Shown here piece by piece: positions 12,401-24,400 of a stretch of DNA of 64,000 bases (positions are counted from its first letter, which is position 1; each line of letters opens with the position of its first letter). The notes under the pieces are model-generated. The model was given only the letters and a program-made list of their open reading frames with translations. It did no database searches and was not told the DNA's origin. The stretch lies in contig NC_063995.1 in the NCBI RefSeq assembly GCF_932276165.1, positions 7,998,001-8,062,000 on the forward strand, written 5' to 3'. The DNA is from Plutella xylostella (taxonomy: Eukaryota; Arthropoda; Insecta; Lepidoptera; Plutellidae). The position numbers were made by a program, and so were the translations under genes.

Positions 12401-15400
12401 CGCATTTTAGCATATTTTATTTTGCTTGGGTAAGAGCCCGCTTCTCAGAGATGCGGGTTCGAATCCCGGCGCTGACTAAACCAATGAGTTCTTTGAATTT
12501 AAGTACAATATATACCATCACTATTACGGTGAAGGAAAACATCGTGAGGAAACCTGCATATTATCTAGATTTGGCACATCTAGATATGTGATCCAACCCG
12601 CAGTGAACCAGCTTGGTGGGAAATGGTCTAAGCTTAGGAAGGCAGTTTAGACCTTGGGGATATGCATAAAGGTTCCATTCGAGAGAGCCAGGTGCAGGTA
12701 CTTACACCCGCACATAGAATAGAATAGTGTTATTTTATTTTATGACGGAATCTTTTTAATTTTAAATTAATTTGTTCGTAAACCGAATATTAAAATGAAT
12801 TTAGTATCGCAATTTCACTAGATGTTTATAATTTATGTAGTGTTTACGGCGGCGCTGACATTACAGTAATTTGCATTGATTACGGTGTGGAAGTGAGTTA
12901 ATTATTATAATGAAACAACATAATTATGATGGATTTACATAGGTCAGTGTTTACTTGCCTGTCTACTTATTAAGTGATTTGAGGGTTGAGTCGGACTGGC
13001 ATAACGGAAACGGACAACGCATTAAATGTTTACTACATTTAATGCGTTGTCCGTAAATTTATTATAATGTTATCGATTTTATAGCTAAGAAAAACAAATG
13101 CAATACTTTATTGATGTCGTTTAAAATACAGAACATGGATTGTTACTGTTTTCAAGTTTATCGTGATTGCATTAGGTTTTGCCTTACATTAAATTATAGA
13201 CCTTTATACCTAGGCATGCAATTGTATGTCAAAAGTTAATAAACGTTTGGAAATAATACAGCTTTAATAATCAGTAGTGGAGCTGTACAAGTATTTTTAT
13301 AAATGATTTATTGATGTGTTAGCTGTGTACGATGATGGAGGTTCAACACTTGATCAAACAAAATGACTCTTAGTTGAGTTAACAGAATATGTTGATAGTA
13401 TGTAACAAAACTCTGCAATAGGAAGTGTTGATTGATAAAGTAGTGTCAAACTGACCATACGAGTACCATGCGCTGTCCACCCTGCACATATGCAACGAAT
13501 ACTATGAAGGTTTTTAAACAATACTTTAGTGTGATTGTTGAAAGACTTTTAGGTTGTTTCATAGGTATGATAATTTATCAATTTTATTTGTGTTTTACTT
13601 CATGTTTATTTTGTTGTCATAGTAAAGGGTTGTTTAATTAATAATCTAATACAGTGTTATGCGTTGTTTTTTTGATTCTTATCTATTATAAATTATAAGT
13701 TATTTGCTTATTTCAAAAAGATCATTAACTCTCTCTTATTCTTTTATCATACTATTTTCGGATCGTATTTAATTAGTAATGGATACTGCACACATCTACC
13801 ACCTACGCTTCAGTAATGTGTTTTCAGCTAGAAAGAGTGAGGTGTATCGGATTACATATTGTTGTAGGAGAGTGTCGGCCCACGTGAGGTATTGTCTGCT
13901 CACTTCGGCGGAGGAAAACAAAGCGGCAGCCTTGTGGCCAATCAGCTGTGACGCGCCAAACTTCAGGAGGGTTACTCTATACTGACGAAAAACTAACGAA
14001 CGAGAACTATCGTGCAATTGTAACGTTAAAATACGAGATAGAGTCGCTTGCTCAGGTTTTTCGTCATATAGAGTGATCCCCCAGTTTCTTATTTACTCCA
14101 CGCTTACGAAACTGTTGCCGCAACGCAGCCAGCTCAGTACAGCGCGCGCCGCCGGCCCGCCAACACACCCGTAGACCTATCAGCGATAGCGTCGCTAATC
14201 AATTATCTCGCCAAGATATGCCCGTGATAACTCCGCAATGTTCAGCGAATTCATGAAGCGCTGGTACCACGGTGCGTTACTGTTGCAGCTAGTTATTGTT
14301 TCCTTCCCTTCCGGGGAGACCTGTGTCCCAGCAGTGGGTCGTGATGTAGTGTTTGTTGTGGTGGATCAGCTGTTGCTAACGTGTCCCGGTTGCAGATGGC
14401 GACAAGGACGCGGACGGGAGGTCGGACAGCGGCGACAACACCTCGGAGTCCACGCAGGGCGCCCCCAGCGAGCCCGCCAATGAAAAAGGTCGGTATTTGC
14501 ACTCATAACAACCTCTTTGTTGAGTAACCAAACCCTACGCCATGTATTTTTCATTATAATTGCAATAATATCTAGTAGTGGAAAATAAATGGAAGCCGGT
14601 ATTCTGCCGTAGATTGAGAACACGAGCAAGCATAAAGTAAAGTCGCTTTTGTTAAGGTTATGTAAATAACATAATTACAATTGCTATTGTTGGAATGAAA
14701 ACGCTGGCAGGCCGGCATTGTTCGGTCGAGCCGACAGTTGCATGTGACATCAGCTCACTTTTCCTCTAATGGCGGGATAAACGGTACTCAGTTTCACATG
14801 TTATGGCTAAGCTTTGAATGATTATGGCGATGCAATGTACAAGGTCGTTGGTAAATAAAATATGCTCATAACATGAAAGACTGAAAGTGGAGCGCGCGTG
14901 AAATGTATTTGTTTTAACTATTTGAACGTTAGTCATGGCTGGTAATGCTTACCTACCAACGTTCTTATGTACTGAAATGCATGTTAAACGCAGATATGAA
15001 ACATTTATGTATTTTTTTCTTTAATGCTCGCTACAGAAAGTTTTAGTTGCTTTGATTAAAATATAATAATGCTCATATCTTTATCTGAGTAGAGATTAAC
15101 GATTTATGTAGGTATTTATAGTAACGATTATGATAAACTGATAATTTTAACTAATGTAAGATACAATGGCACTCGCTTAGAATATAATACATACCTACTC
15201 AAAATAGATAATGCATTATTTATTTATCAAATCGATGTTTTGTTCTGCCAGAAATGTGGCTATAGGCCGACCCTCTACGGTGAATCCTATTGGTGAATAA
15301 GAGTTGCAGTAACACCCTTTTGCTTTCCTCATGAAAGGCGTATAAGAACATTAAGAACTAAAAAGAACTGAATGTTTTGTTTGTAACCATAATGGCACGT

Positions 15401-18400
15401 AAAAACTGTCAAAAGTTTTGCATGCTTAACCATAGAGCACTTAACGTTCAAATAATTTAGGTAAAGTACACTACTTAACCAAAACATGGAAAGGATAGTT
15501 AAGTACTTAGAAAACGTGTTTCAGTGAAGCTAAAATTATTACGCACGTTTTTCAGTTAAAACTGTTTCCATTAAAGACCGGTTATTTTAACTGGCATCTC
15601 CGATAGCAGGCTATTACAAGTTTATAGCTCTATCTTGTTATCAAAACGATTATGGCACAATTGATGGGGGTGCTGAAAGTTGCTTATCGCCATGCAGTTA
15701 TGTGGACCGATAACGTCGCTTGTTATACCACCGTGCAAGGTGAATAATGTACTTGTACCTACCAACCTTGGATAGGTATATATTTTGTGCCTATGTATTG
15801 TATGTACCTGCTCATATATTAGGCCCTTAAAGTTCTAACAAATTATTTAATATTCAATCTTTTGTTGCATCTATAAGTATGTTTTACAGGTATTATCTTG
15901 TTATGATACTCAGTTAAAAAAAGTAAACTATTCAAATGAATGTGGGATTCATATTCCCAAAGCCTGATTTATAATTAAAAAGTGCACAAAATGTAAATCA
16001 TCCAAATAAATTGGTTGTTTAAACTATAACTGGTATAAAATCAGACTAATAGAGTATCATTATTACATATATTTCTATAACAAAGGTTCCATTCGAGGGA
16101 GCCATGTGCTGGTACTTATACCGCCACAGAGAATAGAATAGAACCCCTTACCATAGAGTAATATTGGTCTCACTATGCCCTTACCTCAATACTAACAGTT
16201 GTGTCCACTTGCAGAGATCCTGGAGAGCCTGCGCCCGTCGTCGCCCGAGGCTCCCTCGAGCAGCGCCGGCCCGCAGCGCTTCCTCAAGATCAACGTGCGC
16301 CACATCACTGATGGACAGGTCAGTAATACCACCAGGGAATATTGTCTTACGTTGCAGAAAAGAACATTAAGCTAATGTCGGCATTAAATCTATATCTGTC
16401 TCTTTCTGTTCGTATACTGTCAAAGCAAGGCATAAATTTAAGGTCGACATTAAAGATCCTTTCGGCAACTCAGCTTATGTCCTCTTGCAGGCTTTTTAAG
16501 GGAGGAAACACGTGCGCCAATGCGGTACATTGTTTTGACTACATGAATCTGTTACTAAACATTTATAATGGCGGACGATATCATGATATTTCTTTCTTTT
16601 CTTAGGTCTTTAGACAAGACACCCCTACATATTTTCCGGCTGCCATCTCTACATTTGATTCTCATACAACCTCAAAAACCATCACTTCTATTTTAACTTC
16701 TCCCTCTCTCCCCCAGGGCGTGGTATCGGGCGTCCTGCTCGTGACCCCGAACGCGGTGATGTTCGACCCGAACGTGTCGGACACGCTGGTGATGGAGCAC
16801 GGGCCCGAGTCGTACGGCGTGATCGCGCCCATGGAGTACGTGGTCAACGCCGCCATCTTCTACGACATCGCGCACATGCGCACGCACCCGCCGCACCACA
16901 ACGCGCAGAAGTAAGTGTTATGTTGTCTTATTAGTGCGTCTGTCTACCGCCGCCGTCAGCGTCACGTCTAGAACGAGATTAGTTTATGCCGAGTTTAATA
17001 TGACTTGACGGATGTGCTACTTCGGCGCCGTCATCTCGATCTCGGTGACGTGACGGTGACGGGACGGCGGTGGTGGACAAAACGCACTTATAATAGGGTA
17101 CATTTTGAATTGCATCGCGTAACGTAGATTCGACCACAGCGCCATCAAGTGACTCTATTATAGAGCAGTTACGGAGTCTTGTTGTTGAGTTGTTAGGGTG
17201 CAAATTGAGTTGAATCCTCTTTAGGCTAAGACGCAGGAGCTGCATATACCAATGAGTTATTTTAATTTAAGTACAATGAATACCATCGCTCTAACGTTGA
17301 AGGAAAACGTCGTGAGAAAACCTGCATATCTAGATTTAGTACATATGTGAACCCACAAACCCGCAGTGGACCAGCGTGGTGGAAAATGGTCCACGCTTGG
17401 GAAAACAGTTTAGACCTTGGGGATTACCTTAGAATTCTATTCTTCTATTCTATTCTAAAGGTTCCACTCGAGAGAGCCAGGGACAGGTACTTACACCCCC
17501 ACAGAGAATATAATGGATATGTGAACCTACAAACCTAAAGTGGACTAGCGTGGTGGGAAATGGACCTTGAGGAAATATGGACAAAAGTTCCATTCGCGTT
17601 ATATTCAGTTACTCCTAAAACGCATAATAGACGTTACTCTTTAAATATAAGTAGGCGTTTATTTTCATTCTCACATTTCGCATACTTTGTTTCTAAACCA
17701 CTTGGTAACAAGTGAATGGAAAATTTTAAATATACTTACAATACAATACGGTGCAATTAGCAAAGTACATATTTTATTTACAATACTTAAAATTATCATA
17801 CTGGACAGTCTAGTCTTATGCGTATCGATTATATTTAATGTAAAACGTAGCTATTAATAATAAATAAAAGATTTATAACTTCATATGCTACATTGTAAGA
17901 CAAATAAACGATATGAGTAAACTTAGTTGAGTACATCGTTTATGTGACCGGTGCAAATGAATAAGTACAAATACGATACAGGGAAAACAATAATCTACTT
18001 ACCTATTTACTAGTCTTTTACATAATAGCCTGTAATTATGAAACTTTGGAAAAGTAGGTCTTGAACAATAGCTTTTATTAATATGTGTCTTTTTCATTTT
18101 CAGAGCTGAAAATGCCGAGATCTACTACATGAATAAACCTGAGCTATCCCCTGGCAAAGACTCACTTCTAGTCAAAGTAAGTATAGATTTTTTTCTAACT
18201 TCTCTCCACATTTAAGTACCTATATTTTATAGAACAAAGCCATACATCGCGACTAAGTTTGTCGAGGTCCATGCTGAATGCATGTTTTCATTGAAGATAG
18301 TAACCTATGTGTATCTGTATCTAACATGTAGCTACAAAAGTAATCTGTTTTTATCTCATTTGTGACAATTATTTAACTTCATTATTGAAAATAATGTTAT

Positions 18401-21400
18401 TACCAGCAATAATGAAGTTAAATAATTTATTTAACTTAACTGCACTCTAATCTTTTCAAAATCCTTGCTATATTCCTGTAACCTTTAAATATGCTTCCTA
18501 TAACAATAAACATGTAACCATCCCCAGGACGAGACATTCCCCGAGCTTCAATCAGCCACACTCGAGACGGGCGAGGGCGAGGAGCGGCCGGGGTCGGGCG
18601 AGGACGAGCGCGGGGGCGCCGCCTTCCCCAAGGCCTTCGACCGGGACCTGGTCACGCCGACTGCGCTGCAGGTGGGGAACCTTGTCATAGTGAGATGATG
18701 GACCTTGTCGTAGTGTAATAGATGTTGAGTGAAGCGCGGTGGGTGGGATTGTGAATTTATTTTTGCGGATTTCACAGTTGTAGCATACGGCCTTCGACAG
18801 GAATCTGGTCACGCCGACCGCGCTGCAGGTGGGGGAACCTTGTCGTAGTGAGATGTTGAGTGGTGTGCGGTGAGAGAGGTGTGAATTTAATGTTGCAGAT
18901 TTCACAGTTGTGTAATAATAACGTACATAGTTGGTTATCGACAACTAGTTTTAGCATAAAATGCTAAGTTGGTGCAGCAATGATGTTGTCTTGTTATTCT
19001 GTTTACAGTGTAAAAGCCATAACATTTATTTTGTATGACAATAACAAAGTCTGAAGTTTTTCATAAAATAACAAGAGCACTACCTACACCAAACTACTTA
19101 AAATGTAACAATCGATTTTCAGAAATGACGTGGTACAATGTTTACTATATTCACGCAATTAAAATACATTTGAATAACTAAAGACGTACATACGTTAATG
19201 AATGGATAGTTAGGACATCGCGTAGCAAATTCATTTTGTCAAACATTACAATCGTATGGTTTGTTTACAGCAACAGTCGGTTGAGGATCGACGGAAATCA
19301 CTGCTGGACCACCACTGGGCCATTCCCAGCAAGGACAGGAACTCCATTGATCAAACAAGCGAGGTAAGTAATATTATTACTATACCCACTATGTACCTAA
19401 TACAGAAGTTAAGAGGTGAAAATAAAATATTAGTAACGAAATTTAAAAAATCAAAGCTTTACTTTGCGAGTTAACTGTAACATTTACTCTACACTACATT
19501 CTCACCATTCGGGCCCTTTTTCCAAGGTGAAATAATAGCACAAGAGTCTTAAAAACAAACAAAAGAAAAGAACGCGTTTATTTCTAAATTCAAAACTTTC
19601 AAAAACAAAAGAACGCGTCAATTTCCAACTTTGAATCTCTCCTCTTGCAGGTATCATCCACCGCAGACGTAGCCAAAGACGAGAGCATAGACGGCTCGTC
19701 AGCTCACGAGCGCGCCGAGAGTACTGAGGGCGGGGACGCTCCGGAGGAGCCCCCGGCAGCCGACGATGGCGCGCAGCACCTAGTGAAGCTGTCCTACCAC
19801 GACTCTGGCATCGATATTAGGGACCCCGTGTTGCACGTTACACCGGCTCAACAGAAGAAGGTAGGGTTCTTGTTGTATGGAGGGTGATTTTGGTGTTTAT
19901 TACTAACGTTATGTAACCTTTTGTTAACAGTTATAACATTAACATGCAGCGGTTCATGGTGAAAGGTATGACTGATTCGAACGGTGATTTAATAGCCCGT
20001 TTTGTTACGCTGCGTTAATGATAAAGTTACAATTCGAATCGGTTTAACACGAGTTTATCGTAACCCGTGCAACCTGAGTTGTAGTCTACATCCATATTCT
20101 AACTAATCTAACCAAACTAACAACTAACCAATTTCTAGGACAACTATTTCCACCATCACTACCACGATTATTACCATGAGATCTCCACTATTTACGAGTC
20201 CCGGGAGCCCTCGGCCTCGGAAGACTGCGTGTGTGCCTACGAGTGTGACGTCACGTTCGAGAAGAAGTTTCTAGAACGATTCCGCGGTCATAGACCCAGT
20301 GACGTGTCGACTGTAACTGATGAGGTGAACACCTTGATGGTGGAAGAATCGACAAGTCTGTGGCCTATAGGATCTTTGTGACTTAATCTTTATGATACTC
20401 ACTCCCAGGTTTTTGACAAATTTGTGTAAGGCAACCATGAGTACATTAATTCGAATACGCTAGCAAACACGTGCAGCATTTTGTAGCAGCACGGCCTGTG
20501 ATTGGTTGCGTAAAAGTGGACCAATCACAAAGCTTGCTGTTGCAAAAGTCGCACGTGCTCCTTATAACGTATTTTTTCAACCAATGCTCGCTTGCCGTTA
20601 CTGTGTCCAAAAACTCGGGAAGTGAGTATTTCTGTAGGGTGAGGTTCTTCAACTGATGGTCTTCTTTTCTCTTTTCCATGTCTTCCGACTTTCTGTGCAG
20701 GTGTTGCAGGTGAACGTTAGTAATCACTTCTCTATTATACCATGTTTGTGAGTGTGCTGTTTCCACGAGTTGTGTTCTGTTGGGGACCCGTTTTGTGTTT
20801 TTCTATGTCTTGGTTTTAGTCTTAATTTACCATCTAGATTTTTAGTGCTTGGTTTTTTTTACTAAGTTAATTTGCAAAATGATAGGTACAATCTGTATTC
20901 ATTGGTACTACAAACCATTGTTGTTTTGAACTTAATCCATAGTTGTAGCACCATTATTCATGAAACATTTTTATTTGTGATGAATTAGAGAACTAGACGA
21001 GGCTGCGGGCACGAATGCTAAAATGAAGCTATACAAACACATATTTAAATCACACAAATAAACATATCGCATGCAGATCTATGCATTTCAACTCGGCCAA
21101 TGATATGGCTGCAACATAAGAGCCTTAATTAGTCAAAAAATTTCAGACTCAACCTTTTCCTTTATACCAACTCCACCATCAACTACAGGTGTACAGCGAC
21201 GCCGACATCGTGCTGTCAGCTGATTGGGTGCCGCCGGTGTGCCTCCCCCGCGCCGAGCCGCCCCTCTCCGCACCCCCGCTGGGGGAGAACGAGAGGGTGC
21301 CGCGCAAAGCGAACGTCTCTTTCTCACTCGACGGATCCAACGCACAGCCGCCGGCTAAGGAGGAGGTCGGCAAGCCGGATAAGAAGAATAAGGTGAGGGG

Positions 21401-24400
21401 TTTTGACTTTAATTTAGTGGCATAAATTGCATGCATAGATGTCATTACTATTGCGGGAAAAACAACTGGATGCGAACTGCTAAGTGTAAGATGTGGTAAA
21501 ATAGATGCTGTGGGATTTACAGCATGAGTTCTACATTCTAACTGATGAAGTGCCGCCACTGTCGCAAAAAAACATCCGAAAATGCTAACATATACGTACC
21601 TATAAGCAAATGCAAACAATTTTTCTGTTTTGATATCAATAAAAAAAGTTAATAAATTCCATTAATAAATTTTATAGAAATATCAGTTCTCCCTCATTAT
21701 TCAAAGTCACCTCTCTACTAAACCCCCTCCATTCCTCCACAGATGCTAAAGCGCCTCTCCTACCCGCTATCCTGGGTGGAAGGCCTGACCGGGGAGGGCG
21801 CGGCGGGCGCGGGGCAGGGCTCGCAGGGCGACTCGCTGCCCACCTCGGCCGACAGCCACAACTCTACCAGCGTATTCTCAAAGGTCTTCAACAGGTATGA
21901 TACTTGATGCTGTTGAAATGAGGGTATTCACCTTACTTTATTTCGCCTCAGAGAGAGTAGTTTTCGGGTGGTGGATTTGTTCCTTTTAAAGGAGGAGAGA
22001 TAAAATGTTGAGAAAGAAACGTTGCATTCGAATTGAATATAACTGAAAAATTTATTGAGCTTTTACGGTGCACGTTTCTTTATGGTATTATTAGTTCACG
22101 AAACATGAATTAAATGGTACATTATAACGATAATGCATTGTACAGTAAAACTATCATGGCGTCATCTTCAGGGGTGTGGTTTGCTTCTTCATTATGTAAA
22201 CATAATAGTATTGCTAAGTCAGTCATTGGCGGTATATCTAAAATTTGTACTTGCTAAGTTCTCTTTAAGACATTTTAGATGTACCGAAGTATTTGCAATT
22301 GCAACTTTAGAAGTATAATCAATCACCGTAATAATACATATTGTATTATATTATAACATGACGCAACTGTAATAATACCAGCTATCCCATACTCAGCTAA
22401 AACAGCTTTTACCAATCTAACAACAAAAACAAAACACACATATACACATGCTGCCAACCAAAAAATAATTAACTGTAATTTTTCCTCTGCTACCTTGGAT
22501 GCTAACCGAAACGGCAACCCAACCCACTACGTTCCTTGGTGCGACATAGTTCCCCAATGAACCTAGTGGAGTTCGGTACAGGACTGTTTCTAAGTAAAAC
22601 TCCGTCGGAGGAGGCGCCTCAAGACGTTTTCTCTGCCTCGGGGTACGTGTGAGGTTCTGGATGGTTCTAGAACGTTCTCGGTCGTTCGTTTGCTCTATGT
22701 TCGGCATTCGTCGTGTGAATGTTGCCTTATGTTCCACCCACTTCTCTGTTAGACGACTCTTCCACTTTTACTGTGTTATTTCTTGTCTTGTTTCGTGATT
22801 GTGGACTTTAGATCTATACTTTGATAACCGATATTTTTTTCAAACATATGTACTCGTTTGCACAAATTAGATTTATGTAAATTTTGAGTGGTTTAAAGTC
22901 CTCAATCAGTTTATTTTTGATAACAACTAAAGTATATGTGCTAAAAGCATGATGTATATGTGTTAGGAATAAAATATAGTCGATCATCCCTTCTCCCGCC
23001 TAGAGATAGGTCCATTACAACATCCATCTAGGAACCGATCATAAATAGAGAAGTAACCTCATCGTTTTTGTGATCAGTCATTGGTGTTTCATCTATTTCA
23101 GTCTTCACTAGCTTTCCGTCATCACAATCCTTGCAATGTTGAGTCGATATGAAATATTTGGCATGATTATTATCTAGCTTGTGCGAACGGTTTTGTCTCA
23201 GTAAGTATAATTGGTTTAATCCTGACACTTTACTATGAATTGTTCATTTATTTGCTGAAGCCTATATTTTTGTCAAGACTGTTAAATGTTTTCTACAATA
23301 ATTATAACTATACTGTGTTTCTTTTAGCATTGCAGAAAAGATCTAAAAGAGGCATAATATCCTCCAAAACAATACTCGTAGGGGCTTGTCACTTTTCTAG
23401 CATTGGAAATTGTCATTTCCCTATTCATTATTACTATGCCGCTATTTGACCTTTGACGTAAAATGCAAAGGGTTCGTTTTTAAATAGTCACAATAACAAA
23501 GTTACTAGTGGAGTAAATATGATGCCATCATATTTTTATTCTTCTTATAATATGTGATCGTAACACTTTTATTCTTCAATGGCACTGGGCGCAAGACTCG
23601 CATACTAAAACGTGAGTAGAACTTTTACACCGCGCTCTCATAATGTCAGAATGCGCAATGCCTCGAGAGCGACCGCGACGTAAAACTTTTATCATGTCAT
23701 GTAAGACATGACGTGATAAACGCTTCTTGCGCCTCTGCTGCAAGTAACTTCCACGTGCCTATTACTAAACGAGCCCTGAAAGAAATACAGTATAGCTCTT
23801 CTCATTCTAACCATATACCTGCCACATCCAGACGCAGTTCCCTCGGCGGGTTCGGGCGCTCCAACACCAAGAGCACTTCTTCATCCAGCTCGGCCACGCA
23901 GCCCCGTCTGGACTACCGCAGCATGGTGTCTGTGGATGATATGCCTGACCTCTTCGCGTCGTTTGATAGTGAGTTTTGTGGCACATGTTATAAGAACACT
24001 TTGTAATAGGGTGTATTTGTAAATAACGAGTTTTCCTGGACGTAAACTAAGGAGTTTTATATTTTGTCTTGTATCTCATTACCTTCTACTCGCAACGTAA
24101 GGCTCCACTGAAGTGACATAAATAAGCTCATATTATAAAACCTCAATCAAGAAAAATATAAATTTCTTAGATACAATGGTTGTCAAATACATATAATCAA
24201 ACCCCCGTCACAAACCCTCTTGCAAGTTGCACTCGTATTACCCTGGAAAGTAACATAAATAAGCTTCCTTTCCAGCCTAATCTCCCACCTCACTTTTTTA
24301 ACAAAAATCCTCTCCCCAACAGAGTTAATACCGCGTCCAGCAAGGCCGAGCGACGACCCGCCACTGTACCTGCGCCTGCGCATGGGCAAGCCGGCCGGCC

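Larger units (their letters stand above)
12123..14237 (+). other. mtd intron and leader of an internal start
   Basis: Holds a SINE (12424-12727), a perfect hairpin (13013-13053), a foldback (13970-14078) and, at its end, GC-rich sequence upstream of the ATG at 14238. No other exon is seen. Confidence 0.6.

Noticed and set aside
20446..20766. 106-residue minus-strand open frame
   Set aside because: It runs through a palindromic MITE, has no recognisable domain and no splice or promoter support.
21179..21619. 146-residue minus-strand open frame
   Set aside because: It is the antisense of the GC-rich mtd exon 21189-21392, which has correct splice sites and phase.
22417..22737. 106-residue minus-strand open frame
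   Set aside because: Low-complexity, no domain and no context; probably chance or an unrecognised repeat.
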